Assembly (NCBI GenBank): GCA_017449215.1
Contig: JAFSJY010000046.1
Coordinates: 19,663-83,662, forward strand
Source of the DNA: Acholeplasmatales bacterium
GTDB lineage: Bacteria; Bacillota_I; Bacilli_A; Acholeplasmatales; Anaeroplasmataceae
Length of the DNA stretch: 64,000 bases
Direction of reading: 5' to 3'
Below the pieces are notes generated by a model. That model saw nothing but the letters and a program-made list of their open reading frames with translations. It was not told the origin of the DNA and searched no databases. Below are positions 17,393-27,179 of this stretch, one piece after another (the stretch's first letter is position 1; the number at the start of each line of letters is the position of its first letter). The translations under genes and the position numbers were made by a program.

Positions 17393-20008
17393 ATGAAAAA
17401 TATGAAATCTTTTGAAATTAGACAAATGTGGTTAGACTTCTTCAAGTCTAAGGGTCACAATGTTGAGCCTAGTGCTTCACTAGTACCAGTAGATGATCCA
17501 ACATTACTTTGGACTAATGCGGGTGTTACACCATTAAAGAAGTATTTTGATGGTTCAATGAGACCTGAAAATCCAAGAATCACTAATGCTCAAAAGTGTA
17601 TTAGAACTAATGATATTGAAAATGTAGGTAAGACTGCACGTCACCATACATTCTTTGAAATGCTTGGTAATTTCTCTATTGGAGATTACTTTAAGAATGA
17701 AGCTATTGAATTCGCAGTAGAATTATTATTCTCACCTGAATGGTTTGGATTTGATAAGGATAAAATTTATATTACACATTATACAAATGATGTTGATGCT
17801 AGAAATACTTGGATTAAGAATGGTATTTCTCCAGATCATTTAATTCCACTTGAGGGAAATTTCTGGGAGATTGGTGAGGGTCCATGTGGTCCTGATACAG
17901 AAATGTTCTATGACCGTGGTCCTAAGTATGATAAGAGAGGTCCTGAATTAATTAGAGATGATATTGAAAATGATAGATTCATTGAAATTTGGAATATCGT
18001 ATTCTCTCAATTCAATTCAAAGGCTGGTGTTGATAGAAAGGATTATAAGGAATTACCTTCTAAGAATATCGATACTGGTTGTGGTCTTGAAAGATTATGC
18101 TGCGTTATGCAGGGTGTAGATACAAACTATGACACTGATTTATTCATGCCTATCATTAAGAAGACAGAGGAAATTTCAGGTGTTAAATATACTGGCCAAA
18201 TGGCATTTAAGGTTATTGCTGACCATGTAAGAACTTGTACATTTGCAGTAGCTGATGGTGCTATTATGTCAAATGAGGGTAGAGGCTACGTTTTAAGAAG
18301 AGTATTAAGACGTGCTTCTAAATATGCTAAGGCATTAGGTATTAATAAGCCATTTATGTCTGAGCTTGTTGATGTTGTAATTTCTATTATGGATCCATTC
18401 TATCCATATTTACATGAAAAGAAGGATATCGTTAAGCAGGTTATTTCATCTGAGGAGGAGAAATTCCTATCTACTTTAGCATCAGGTGAAAAGAGATTAC
18501 AGGATATTGTTGCTCAAACTAAGGGCAATACTATTTCTGGTGCTGACGCATTCGTATTATATGATACATATGGCTTCCCAATTGAATTAACATTAGAATA
18601 TGCTGAGGAAAATGGAAAGACTGTAGATGTTGAAGGCTTCAAGAAGTATTTACTTGAGCAAAAGGAACGTGCAAGAAATGCACGTAAGGATGAAGGCTCA
18701 ATGAAGGGTCAAAATGAGGAATTCTTAAGCTTTAAGGATGAATCAAGATTCTCTGGATATAATTGTACTAACCAAAAGAGTAGAGTAATTGGTGTATTTG
18801 GTAATGCTGTTGTATTAGATGAAACACCATTCTATGCATTCTCTGGTGGTCAGCTATGCGATAAGGGTAAATTAGATGACATTAATGTAATTGATGTTAT
18901 TAAGATGCCTAATGGTCAGCATTTACATGTATTAGAGAAGAATCCATTTAAGATTGGTGATTTAGTATTCGCAGTTGTTGATAAGGAAAATAGAGATTTA
19001 ACTCGTAAGAATCACTCAAGTGCTCACTTATTACAAGCATCATTACAGGCTAATTTAGGTTCTCATGTTCATCAGCAGGGTTCTCAGGTTTGTGCTGATT
19101 ATTGTCGTTTCGACTTCAATAATTATTCAAATCCAACTGATGATGAAATTATTAAGATTGAGGATTTAGTAAATAAATATATCGAAGAGGCTCATACTGT
19201 AAATACATTAGTATTACCTATTGAGGAAGCAAAGAAGCTTGGTGCTATGATGCTATTCTCTGAAAAGTATGGCGATAAGGTTAGAGTAGTAGATATGGGT
19301 GTATCAAAGGAATTCTGTGCTGGTACACACGTAGCTAATACAGCTGAAATTGAAAAGTTTGCAATCGCATCAATTGAATCAATTGGTTCTGGTACATTCA
19401 GATGTACTGCATATACTTCAAATGACGCAATGAAGCATATCGCTCTAAGCCAAGCAAATGTTATGGAAACATTAAAGGCTGTTGTTGCTAAGGGTAATGA
19501 ATTAGTAAAGACTGCTTACCAAGAAGGTATCGAGGTTGAATTCCATTTTGTTGAAAGACAAATTGATGTATTTGGCTATAGATATGTTTTAGCATTACGT
19601 AAGGAATTAGCTAAGGCTCAAGAGGCTTATAAGGAATTAGAAAAGGATTATAATGCTAAGAAGAGTCAAAATGCTTTAAAACAATTAGATCAATATAATT
19701 CTCGTATCAGCAATAATAAGCTAATTACTAGAGTAGATGTTACTGATACTAACCTAATGAAGGATATGGCAACTGCTTTAAGAAATAATAAGAACCTTGA
19801 TGTTGTATTATTAGCTTCAACAGATGGTGTAAAGGTTACATTCGTTTGTGCTGCACAAGGTAGCTTTGATGCTTGTCAAATCGTAAGAGAGGCTACTAAG
19901 ATCACTGGAGGCGGCGGTGGAGGAAAGAAGGACATCGCTCAAGCTGGTGGTAAGGATTCATCTAAGATTGATCTTGCATTAATTCGTGTTGCGGAGATTT
20001 TAAAGTAA
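17393..20008 (+). CDS. alaS: Alanyl-tRNA synthetase
   Basis: Charges tRNA-Ala. It is 871 residues, full length. The class II catalytic core opens with EIRQMWLDFFKSKGH and contains the TNAGVTPLKKYF and RHHTFFEMLGNFSIGDYF motifs. The editing domain carries NHSSAHLLQASL near 543 and the zinc Cys in FCAGTHVANT near 645. The C-terminal C-Ala domain ends with a six-Gly run typical of AlaRS. Strong GGAGGT site. It shares TAATG with ruvX. Confidence 0.97.
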   Translation: MKNMKSFEIRQMWLDFFKSKGHNVEPSASLVPVDDPTLLWTNAGVTPLKKYFDGSMRPENPRITNAQKCIRTNDIENVGKTARHHTFFEMLGNFSIGDYFKNEAIEFAVELLFSPEWFGFDKDKIYITHYTNDVDARNTWIKNGISPDHLIPLEGNFWEIGEGPCGPDTEMFYDRGPKYDKRGPELIRDDIENDRFIEIWNIVFSQFNSKAGVDRKDYKELPSKNIDTGCGLERLCCVMQGVDTNYDTDLFMPIIKKTEEISGVKYTGQMAFKVIADHVRTCTFAVADGAIMSNEGRGYVLRRVLRRASKYAKALGINKPFMSELVDVVISIMDPFYPYLHEKKDIVKQVISSEEEKFLSTLASGEKRLQDIVAQTKGNTISGADAFVLYDTYGFPIELTLEYAEENGKTVDVEGFKKYLLEQKERARNARKDEGSMKGQNEEFLSFKDESRFSGYNCTNQKSRVIGVFGNAVVLDETPFYAFSGGQLCDKGKLDDINVIDVIKMPNGQHLHVLEKNPFKIGDLVFAVVDKENRDLTRKNHSSAHLLQASLQANLGSHVHQQGSQVCADYCRFDFNNYSNPTDDEIIKIEDLVNKYIEEAHTVNTLVLPIEEAKKLGAMMLFSEKYGDKVRVVDMGVSKEFCAGTHVANTAEIEKFAIASIESIGSGTFRCTAYTSNDAMKHIALSQANVMETLKAVVAKGNELVKTAYQEGIEVEFHFVERQIDVFGYRYVLALRKELAKAQEAYKELEKDYNAKKSQNALKQLDQYNSRISNNKLITRVDVTDTNLMKDMATALRNNKNLDVVLLASTDGVKVTFVCAAQGSFDACQIVREATKITGGGGGGKKDIAQAGGKDSSKIDLALIRVAEILK

Positions 20009-20424
20009 TGAAATACATAGGGCTAGATTTAGGAAGTCGTACCTTAGGTGTTGCAATATCAGATGAAACAGGATTTTTAGCTCGTGCCTATGATACATTT
20101 AGATTTAAGGATGACAATTACGAGGCTGCAATTAATTACACAATTGATGTTTGTCAAAAGGAAAATGTGTCTGAGGTAGTGCTTGGTCTTCCTAAGCATA
20201 TGAATGGTGATGCTGGCATTCGTGCCGACATTTCCATTTCATTTAAGGAAGAAATAGAAAAAAGAAGTAATATTAAGGTCCATTTAGAGGACGAAAGATT
20301 AACAACAATTATTGTTGATAAGGCAATGATTGAAGGAAATATTAGAAGAGATAAAAGAAGACAAAAGAAGGATGAATTAGCAGCGGTAGTTATTCTTCAA
20401 GGATTCTTAGATAGAAAAAGATAA
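20008..20424 (+). CDS. ruvX: Putative pre-16S rRNA nuclease YqgF/RuvX
   Basis: A 138-residue RNase H-fold protein. IGLDLGSRTLGVAISDE at the start carries the first catalytic Asp. VVLGLPKHMNG and HLEDERLTT hold the other acidic residues, and DELAAVVILQGFLD closes the domain. It is essential in many bacteria for processing the 16S rRNA 5' end. It starts inside the alaS stop codon; the alaS-yqgF-DUF1292 order is common in Bacillota. Confidence 0.94.
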   Translation: MKYIGLDLGSRTLGVAISDETGFLARAYDTFRFKDDNYEAAINYTIDVCQKENVSEVVLGLPKHMNGDAGIRADISISFKEEIEKRSNIKVHLEDERLTTIIVDKAMIEGNIRRDKRRQKKDELAAVVILQGFLDRKR

Positions 20425-20436
20425 AGGAGAATAGCT

Positions 20437-20772
20437 ATGGATGATCGTACTATTACATTAATTGGCGATGACGGTAAGGAAGTTAAAGCCCAAATTTTAT
20501 TTACATATCATTCTGATGATTTTGATAAGAATTATGTAGTATTTATGGTAAATGGTCAAGCTTCAGCTGCGACATATTTCGATGATGGCACTGGCTCAGG
20601 CAGACTAGGTGATATCGAAACTGACGAAGAGTGGGAAATGCTAAACGACCTATTACAGGAATTTGTTGAAAATCAAAAAGAAGGTGCTTGCGGTGGATGT
20701 TGTGGATGCCAAGGAGATTGTGGACAAGAGGGATCTGGATCCGACTGCTCTTGTGATTGTAAAGGAAACTAA
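20437..20772 (+). CDS. DUF1292 protein with Cys-rich tail
   Basis: A 111-residue protein. Residues 1-80 match the DUF1292 pattern (ITLIGDDGKEVKAQILFTYHSDDFDKNYVVF...DEEWEMLNDLLQEF). The last 30 residues hold about ten Cys among Gly and Asp, suggesting metal binding. DUF1292 has no known function but often follows yqgF. The Cys-rich tail overlaps the likely start of the next gene. Confidence 0.88.
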   Translation: MDDRTITLIGDDGKEVKAQILFTYHSDDFDKNYVVFMVNGQASAATYFDDGTGSGRLGDIETDEEWEMLNDLLQEFVENQKEGACGGCCGCQGDCGQEGSGSDCSCDCKGN

Positions 20773-21373
20773 CACAATCAACTTTAATGAAAAAATTGAA
20801 TCAATGCGTTCATTCGCTAGAGAAAATGGAGTCCCTATTATTAAAGACGAGGGACTAGTTTTCTTAAAGAATATCATTGGTCTTAAAAGACCTATGAATA
20901 TATTAGAAATAGGTACAGCTATAGGCTATTCAGCTTTAATGATGAATTCTGTATGCAATTCTAATATTTATACAATTGAACGTGATGAAAAAATGTATAA
21001 TGAGGCAACTAAGAATATAAATGAATTAGGTGTTAAAAATATCAATATCATTTATAAGGATGCCTTAGAAGCATTTGATTTAATAAAGGATATCAAATTT
21101 GATTTAATATTCATTGACGCCGCAAAGGCTCAATATAAAAAATTCTTTGATATCTATACACCACTTTTAAATGAAAATGGCGTAGTTGTATGTGACAATA
21201 TGCTTTTCCATGGAGTTGTAGTCCATGAGGAGAATTATGATAATTTGACTAAGGGCCTAAGAGGCTTAGTTAGAAAGCTACATGCTTTTACAAAGGAATT
21301 AATGGAAAATGATAAATACGATACCACACTATATGATATTGGTGATGGTATTAGTGTATCAATATTAAAATAG
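20753..21373 (+). CDS. SAM-dependent O-methyltransferase (TrmR/COG4122 type)
   Basis: A Rossmann methyltransferase of about 206 residues. Motif I is ILEIGTAIGYSALMM, the acidic end of strand 2 is YTIERDEK, and FDLIFIDAAKAQYKKFF with VVCDNMLFHG are typical of the family that includes B. subtilis TrmR, which methylates 5-hydroxyuridine in tRNA. The start is unclear. GTG at 20753 overlaps the DUF1292 tail by 20 bases and gives the right length. A start at 20663 would add residues read from the Cys-rich frame and is unlikely. Confidence 0.85.
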   Translation: MIVKETNTINFNEKIESMRSFARENGVPIIKDEGLVFLKNIIGLKRPMNILEIGTAIGYSALMMNSVCNSNIYTIERDEKMYNEATKNINELGVKNINIIYKDALEAFDLIKDIKFDLIFIDAAKAQYKKFFDIYTPLLNENGVVVCDNMLFHGVVVHEENYDNLTKGLRGLVRKLHAFTKELMENDKYDTTLYDIGDGISVSILK

Positions 21374-21384
21374 GAGAGAGCTAT

Positions 21385-22272
21385 ATGAGAATTAGAGGTT
21401 CAATTCATATGATTGAGCTTGATGCCAAGGTAATTGGAATAAAAGTTAATAGACGAATTGAATTTTTCTATTTTCAAAATAGTCAAATGAATTTATTCAA
21501 AAGATATCTATATATTGGAAATTGGATAGATTTTGAATATAAGGAAAATAGAGTAAAAAAGGGTGATTATTTAGCTCACCCAGTTTCATTTGTATATAGA
21601 ATAGAGGCATTAGGTAAATTAGATCATATTATATATTATGATAAGATTAATATTAATGGCTCCTTAAGTACATTTATTGATTCTTTAAATAATACAATGT
21701 TCTTGGATTTAGAGATGACAATGCCAAGCTATAATTTTAAGGGCAAGGGCTTTAGAGCTGAGGTTATTCAGGCAGGCTTAGTTATCTTTGATAAGGATGG
21801 TAAGGAATTATATAGATATTCTAAATATATAAAGCCTAAATTAACTAATAAGCTTTCAAAAAGAGTGTGTGATTTCTTATCAATAGATGAAGAAGAATTT
21901 GAAACTACAGCTATAACATATGATACATTCTATAATGATTTTAATAATATGATTACTAAATATAATCCAGCTATTATTGTATATGGTAAGAATGATAGCA
22001 TTGTATTAAATGATTCATATGAAATTAATTCATTACCTTCATTAAAGAATAAGACTAGATTTGTTAATTTATTACAGTTAATTAAAACATATTATGAATT
22101 AAGAAATGATCCAGGCTTATTTAAGCTATATGGTGTATATTCTGGAAATGAAGATAATCAGGTTCATGATGCCTTTGATGATTGTGTTGTTACATATAAG
22201 GTATTTGAAGCATTTAAAAATGATTTAAGAAATAATATTAAGACAAAGGAAATTAGAGAAAACTTTGATTAA
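21385..22272 (+). CDS. DEDDh-type 3'-5' exonuclease-like protein
   Basis: A 295-residue protein. The first 95 residues form an uncharacterised domain. Residues 100-290 look like a DnaQ/ExoX fold: FLDLEMTMP is Exo I (D-x-E), AEVIQAGLVIFDKDG follows, IIVYGKND is near the Exo II position, and VHDAFDDCVVTYKVFEAF is Exo III with the His and Asp of DEDDh enzymes. It may trim RNA or DNA ends. AGGAGAG precedes the start. It is the last gene of the alaS operon. Confidence 0.8.
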   Translation: MRIRGSIHMIELDAKVIGIKVNRRIEFFYFQNSQMNLFKRYLYIGNWIDFEYKENRVKKGDYLAHPVSFVYRIEALGKLDHIIYYDKININGSLSTFIDSLNNTMFLDLEMTMPSYNFKGKGFRAEVIQAGLVIFDKDGKELYRYSKYIKPKLTNKLSKRVCDFLSIDEEEFETTAITYDTFYNDFNNMITKYNPAIIVYGKNDSIVLNDSYEINSLPSLKNKTRFVNLLQLIKTYYELRNDPGLFKLYGVYSGNEDNQVHDAFDDCVVTYKVFEAFKNDLRNNIKTKEIRENFD

Positions 22273-22275
22273 GAA

Positions 22276-22305
22276 AAATGGGTAAGCATTGTGCTTACCC
22301 TTTTC
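22276..22305 (+). terminator. Terminator ending the alaS operon
   Basis: GGGTAAGCA and TGCTTACCC form a 9-bp stem with a 3-base loop, followed by TTTTC. Confidence 0.85.
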
Positions 22306-22320
22306 AAATCGTTGACAAAT

Positions 22321-22353
22321 ATCCTTTTTGGCTGTTAAAATCCAAATAAGGAT
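22321..22353. promoter_or_regulatory. Inverted repeat in front of the GH95 gene
   Basis: ATCCTT-TTGG and CCAA-AAGGAT arms flank a 10-base centre, just downstream of TTGACA at about 22313 and next to ATTATAAT. It may be an operator for a sugar-responsive repressor. Confidence 0.4.
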
Positions 22354-22370
22354 TATAATTTGGTGATTTT

Positions 22371-24503
22371 ATGAAAAAAGTATTTGATTTTTATGCTAAA
22401 ACTGGCAAAAAGGATAAGGAAGGCTTTAATGATGCTTTACCAATTGGTAATGGTAGAATGGGCGGGATGATCTATGGCCATCCTATTAATGAAAAGATTG
22501 TATTAAATGCGGATTCTTTATGGTTAGGTAAGCCAGGTAGAAAAAGATATAATAAGGATTTTAATAAATATTATAAGGAAATACAAAAATTAGTAGATGA
22601 AAATAAAATTCTTGAGGCTGAAGAACTTATTAAACTGGCATGCTTTTCATCACCTAAGGGTGAATGTATTTATTCAACTGCTGGTGAATTAAGAATTAAT
22701 TTTTCATTTAATGGAAATGATGTTACTAATTATAAGCGTATATTAGATTTAGATGACGGCTTAGTAAATGTTCAATTTAATGTATTAAATAATAATATTA
22801 GAAGAACTCATTTTGCATCATATAAGGATCAAGTAATTATTAGTAATATTAAATCAGATGATAAGATTAACTTTAATTTATCATTAGATAGAGAAAAGAT
22901 ATTTGATGAAATTGAAATCGCTAATGATATGTTAACACTTATTTATAAGTACAATAATAAGGATACCCTATATATAGTACTTAAGGTAGTTTCTAATGGA
23001 AATGTAAAAAATATTGGAGATAATATTATTATTAATAATTCAACTGATACAACTATTTATGTATCTTTAGATACTACTTATAATTCAAAGAATATTAAGA
23101 AAGAAATGATTGATAATATTAATAATTTAGAATATTCAAGTGCTTTATATAGGCATTTAGATGATTATCATTCATTAATCTTAAGGCAAGAACTTAAAAC
23201 AAATGATAATGACATCAATTATTTTTATGAATTATCTAGATATTTAATGATATCATCTTCAAGAATTAATTCATTACCTGCTAATTTACAAGGTATTTGG
23301 AATCAGGATATATTCCCATCTTGGGATAGTAAATATACAATTAATATCAATTTAGAAATGAATTATTGGAATGTATATAGATCTAATTTAATTGAATGCT
23401 CATTACCCTATTTTGAATTATTAAAGAAAATTCATAAAAATGGTAAGCTTTTAGCTAAGAATATGTATAATGCAAGAGGCTTTGTTGCGTTCCATAATTC
23501 TGATATGTATGGGGATTGTGCACCACAGGATAAATATTTACCTGCAACATCATGGCCACTTGGTGGCGCATGGATGGCAATAAAGATTTATGAGCATTAT
23601 TTATATACTAATAATTTAGATTTTTTAAATGAATATTATTATATCTTAAAAGATAGTGCTATATTTTTTGAGGAGATATTAATAAAAGATAGTGATGGTT
23701 ATTTTATATTAAGTCCATCTTTATCACCAGAAAACAGCTATTATTTAGATGATAAGATATGTCATATATCTAAGGGCTGTGCAATGGATACAGAAATATT
23801 AACTGATTTATTTAATGCTTATATAGAAGCGTCTAAGCTTTTAAATAAAAAGAAGGATAAAAAGGCAATAGAAATTATTAATAATTTATTGCCATTAAAG
23901 GTCGGTTCAAATGGTCAAATCGTTGAATGGAATAAGGATTATTTAGAGGCTGAAAAAGGGCATAGACATATTTCTCAGCTATATGGCTTATATCCATCTG
24001 ATCAAATTACAGAAATGAAGCCTGAACTATTTAAGGCAGCTAGAAGAACTATTGAGCTTAGATTATTAAATGGTGGGGGACATACAGGTTGGTCGAAGGC
24101 TTGGATATTATGTATGTATGCAAGACTTAATGATGGTAAGGCATTTGCCAAAAATTTTAAAGAATTTATATCTAATTCAACATCAAGTATTGGTTTAGAT
24201 TTACATCCGCCATTCCAAATTGACGGTAATTTTGGAGTGGGAAGTGCTATATCAGAGCTTTTAGTAAGAGAGGTAAATGGTTATGTTGAATTATTACCTT
24301 CCATTAATAATACTACCTTAAAGGATGGATATTATAATGGTATTAAGCTTAAGGGTGGATTTGAATTATCTATTAAATGGAATAATTATAAGCTAAAAAA
24401 ATTAGAAATAATTGGAAATGGTAATATTAAGATTATTTCTAAGAATAGTAGCTTTAATATTCCAGATATAATTTATGTTAATGGTAAATATATTTTAAAT
24501 TAA
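22371..24503 (+). CDS. Glycoside hydrolase family 95 (alpha-L-fucosidase/galactosidase type)
   Basis: A 710-residue enzyme with clear GH95 motifs: ALPIGNGRMGGMIYG near residue 23, NADSLWLG, NLQGIWNQD near 310, INLEMNYWNVYRSNL near 330, EWNKDYLEAEKGHRHISQLYGLYP near 525 (general-acid Glu region), GGHTGWSKAWILCMYARL and HPPFQIDGNFGVGSAI. The family releases alpha-1,2-fucose or related L-galactose from host or plant glycans by inversion. There is no signal peptide, so it acts on imported oligosaccharides. It is monocistronic; no transporter lies nearby. Confidence 0.93.
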   Translation: MKKVFDFYAKTGKKDKEGFNDALPIGNGRMGGMIYGHPINEKIVLNADSLWLGKPGRKRYNKDFNKYYKEIQKLVDENKILEAEELIKLACFSSPKGECIYSTAGELRINFSFNGNDVTNYKRILDLDDGLVNVQFNVLNNNIRRTHFASYKDQVIISNIKSDDKINFNLSLDREKIFDEIEIANDMLTLIYKYNNKDTLYIVLKVVSNGNVKNIGDNIIINNSTDTTIYVSLDTTYNSKNIKKEMIDNINNLEYSSALYRHLDDYHSLILRQELKTNDNDINYFYELSRYLMISSSRINSLPANLQGIWNQDIFPSWDSKYTININLEMNYWNVYRSNLIECSLPYFELLKKIHKNGKLLAKNMYNARGFVAFHNSDMYGDCAPQDKYLPATSWPLGGAWMAIKIYEHYLYTNNLDFLNEYYYILKDSAIFFEEILIKDSDGYFILSPSLSPENSYYLDDKICHISKGCAMDTEILTDLFNAYIEASKLLNKKKDKKAIEIINNLLPLKVGSNGQIVEWNKDYLEAEKGHRHISQLYGLYPSDQITEMKPELFKAARRTIELRLLNGGGHTGWSKAWILCMYARLNDGKAFAKNFKEFISNSTSSIGLDLHPPFQIDGNFGVGSAISELLVREVNGYVELLPSINNTTLKDGYYNGIKLKGGFELSIKWNNYKLKKLEIIGNGNIKIISKNSSFNIPDIIYVNGKYILN

Positions 24504-24511
24504 AGCTAATA

Positions 24512-24536
24512 AAAAAATGGAGAAATTCTCCATTTC
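24512..24536 (-). terminator. Terminator of hslO (minus strand)
   Basis: AAATGGAG and CTCCATTT form a stem. On the minus strand it is followed by TTTTTTTATT, so it suits hslO. It also lies directly after the GH95 stop. Confidence 0.7.
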
Positions 24537-24582
24537 AGACTGTTGACAAACTCGATTGAGTAATCAACAGTCTTTTTATTTT
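24537..24582 (+). terminator. Terminator of the GH95 gene
   Basis: AGACTGTTGA and TCAACAGTCT make a perfect 10-bp stem with a 17-base loop, then TTTTATTTT on the plus strand. Confidence 0.75.
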
Positions 24583-25447
24583 ACTTACATTTAAATATTA
24601 ATTCTTTAATTTGATTTTCATCAAAATTATATTTCTTATTACAGAAATTACATGTGATTTCTAGCTTATGATCCTGATTTAAAATATCTGTTAATGTATC
24701 CTTACCTAAAGAGATTAATCCTTTTTCAAATCTTTCTCTATTACAGCTACATTCATATTTTAATTCCTTAGTTTCTAATATTTGATAATCTCCACCTGTA
24801 ATTTCATTAATGATTTCTTCTGGATTATATCCTTCCTTAATCATTTCTGTACAAGGCTTCATTGTGTTTAATCTATCCTCTAAGGTCTTAATATATTCTT
24901 CCTTACAGCCTGGCATAACCTGAATTAAAAAGCCACCTGCAGATAGGACATTACCCTCATCATCAATTGATACACCAAGACCAACAGAAGATGGGATTTG
25001 TTCTGATTTAGCAAAATAATAAGTAAAGTCTTGAGCTATATCACCAGATACTATTTCACAAGAAGATGAGAATGGAGCTCTCATATGTAAATCCTTTACT
25101 ACCTCAATAGTACCAGCACCTACTGCGTGCTCAATATTTAATCTACCATCATTATATTGTAATAGTACTCCTGGATTTTGACAGAAGCCTCTTACCTTAC
25201 CATCAGTTGCTTCAACTGTGATTTTTCCAACAGGACCATCACAATCTAATTTAATATTTAAAAATTCTCCTGATTTATATGTACAAGACATAATAGCACC
25301 AATTGTTAGAGTACGACCTAATGCTTGTAAAGAAGAAGGCCATAAATTAAATATATTTTTAGCTTCCTTACAGATATCAGTTGTAATAGCTGCGTAGATT
25401 CTAACTGTTTGATTCATACAATATGCCTTTTGTAAATAATCCTTCAT
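24581..25447 (-). CDS. hslO: Redox-regulated chaperone Hsp33
   Basis: A 288-residue holdase activated by oxidation and unfolding. The N-terminal domain has the family segments ALGRTLTIGAIMSCTYK and GRLNIEHAVGAG. The C-terminal zinc switch has YECSCNRE (C-x-C) and CNFCNKKY (C-x2-C), so all four ligands are present. It starts after a GAGGTG site and is divergent from the lipoprotein cluster. Its presence suggests that this anaerobe meets oxidants. Confidence 0.95.
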   Translation of the reverse strand: MKDYLQKAYCMNQTVRIYAAITTDICKEAKNIFNLWPSSLQALGRTLTIGAIMSCTYKSGEFLNIKLDCDGPVGKITVEATDGKVRGFCQNPGVLLQYNDGRLNIEHAVGAGTIEVVKDLHMRAPFSSSCEIVSGDIAQDFTYYFAKSEQIPSSVGLGVSIDDEGNVLSAGGFLIQVMPGCKEEYIKTLEDRLNTMKPCTEMIKEGYNPEEIINEITGGDYQILETKELKYECSCNRERFEKGLISLGKDTLTDILNQDHKLEITCNFCNKKYNFDENQIKELIFKCK

Positions 25448-25568
25448 TTTAACACCTCGCGCATTATTATAACATAATAAGAAAATTATATAACTATTTT
25501 ATTAAAAAGATGTATAATAAAATTGATGAGTGTGGATTTTCAAAAAAATATAAGGATAAGGTTTAAAT

Positions 25569-26531
25569 ATGAACAAACGTAATGCTTTTAGTAAGATGAT
25601 ATTATTATCATCTATTGCATCATGCGTATTATTATTTTCATGTGGTAAGTCAGCTACTGAGACTGAAGACTTAAATGGAAAAATAATCGAATTTGAAAAT
25701 ATTGGTGGCAAAACAATTGATTCTAATATACCAGCTAGCAAAACTTATTACTCTATGAGCGAGTATCAAGCATTAGATAAAGTATTAAAGTATGCTTATA
25801 CATCACCAACAACTGACATAGAAACTAAGGAATCTCATGAAGTAAAGATTAAATATGGCATAGGAGATGTATTATATAATCATATTAAAAAGTATGAAAA
25901 TGAAGTTGAATTATATAATAAGAATCAAGAAATAAAGTTGTCAATTTTCAGAATGAGCTATCCAAGTCTAAATTTCTATGATATTGCTAAAGAGATAAAG
26001 GAATATCCATATTATGATCGTGAATTATATGATCGAGAATTGTACATCACAAAAAAACCAGAGGGTACGAAAATTAGTGAGATCTGCCAAAAAGAAGTAA
26101 TATATACTGAAACTAACACGTTAGAATATTATTTTAGTGAAAGCTTTAAATATGATAAATTAGAATTTATAGATACTATTACAAAAGACAAACTAAGTGC
26201 ATTAGATTCAACTAATAAAGCGCAATATGGTATATTACAATATTTTTTCCTGCTTGAACCTTCGAATGATTCTGATGAGATAATTGAATTTTGTCGTTTA
26301 GCTAATGAGGAAGGAAGCACTAAAGCGCCTACAAAAAATGGAATAGAAAATATAACATGGCAAGCTGACAATTATGTTTTCCCAATCGCAAATATAAATG
26401 ACCCTAATTTTGGAAAACGTCAAATTAATCATTCTGCTTTAAGAATGCTACCAAGTAGCTTAAATAGTGGTTTAACTTATGTCATTGAAGATAATAATGT
26501 TACCTTCTATACAAAAAAGGAGGTGGCATAA
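25569..26531 (+). CDS. Lipoprotein A1 of a duplicated cassette
   Basis: A 320-residue predicted lipoprotein I do not recognise. A type II signal ends in LLFSC at about residues 21-25. The mature part has an acidic linker and then a domain beginning HEVKIKYGIGDVLYNHIKKYENEVEL. A second block reads YTETNTLEYYFSESFKYDKLE...ITKDKL...YGILQYFFLLEP, and the end reads YVIEDNNVTFYTKKEVA. It is paralogous to lipoprotein A2 over nearly its whole length. The stop overlaps the start of B1 (TAATG). Confidence 0.85.
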   Translation: MNKRNAFSKMILLSSIASCVLLFSCGKSATETEDLNGKIIEFENIGGKTIDSNIPASKTYYSMSEYQALDKVLKYAYTSPTTDIETKESHEVKIKYGIGDVLYNHIKKYENEVELYNKNQEIKLSIFRMSYPSLNFYDIAKEIKEYPYYDRELYDRELYITKKPEGTKISEICQKEVIYTETNTLEYYFSESFKYDKLEFIDTITKDKLSALDSTNKAQYGILQYFFLLEPSNDSDEIIEFCRLANEEGSTKAPTKNGIENITWQADNYVFPIANINDPNFGKRQINHSALRMLPSSLNSGLTYVIEDNNVTFYTKKEVA

Positions 26532-27145
26532 TGAAGCTTTTTAATAAATTGATAGTAGTTTTTGCTTTATCATTTGTAGTATTTATGAGTTCATGTACTC
26601 CTGAATACGAGAACACAGTGAGAGAACCATATGCGCATGATGAACGCATTGGCTTCTCTACTGAAAATGAACCACTTGAATCTCATAAAGTCACTATTTA
26701 TTATGGAAAGAAGGAATCAGAAGTAGATACTATTTTATATACTTATGATTACATTTCTATTATTCGTTCTAGTCAAAGCGCTAACAATTATAATATGTAT
26801 GGTACTAATGCCTTAAATGATTTTGACCATGATGTTGTATTTACAATTGTAAGAAATGTATATGAATCTACTAAAAGTAAGGTATGCAAGAGTACTATAA
26901 TATATCAAGAAACTAATAAATTTAGTTATTACATTTCAGATGGCTTTGTCTACGGTAAAAATTCTTATGTGGATACAATAACAAAAGATGATTTATTTGA
27001 TAATAAGGATGGATATGGGTATATTGTTTATGATTGGTATTTTACTGAGGACAGTTATAAGAAATCAAAATATAGCACAGAAAAGCTATATTATACAATT
27101 GACGATGATAAAATAACATTTAAAATTGCTAAACAAGATAATTAA
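26531..27145 (+). CDS. Lipoprotein B1 of a duplicated cassette
   Basis: A 204-residue predicted lipoprotein with lipobox FMSSC near residue 22. The mature part carries HKVTIYYGKKESEVD, then FDHDVVFTIVRNVYES, YQETNKFSYYISDGFVYGKNSYVDTITKDDL, GYGYIVYDWYFTE and a terminal YYTIDDDKITFKIAK. The middle block is also recognisable in A1 and A2, so A and B proteins share a module. Its closest relative in the window is B2. Translation is coupled to A1. Confidence 0.85.
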   Translation: MKLFNKLIVVFALSFVVFMSSCTPEYENTVREPYAHDERIGFSTENEPLESHKVTIYYGKKESEVDTILYTYDYISIIRSSQSANNYNMYGTNALNDFDHDVVFTIVRNVYESTKSKVCKSTIIYQETNKFSYYISDGFVYGKNSYVDTITKDDLFDNKDGYGYIVYDWYFTEDSYKKSKYSTEKLYYTIDDDKITFKIAKQDN

Positions 27146-27179
27146 TTTAATAAAAAAATTATATACGGGAGGTGAGCTA

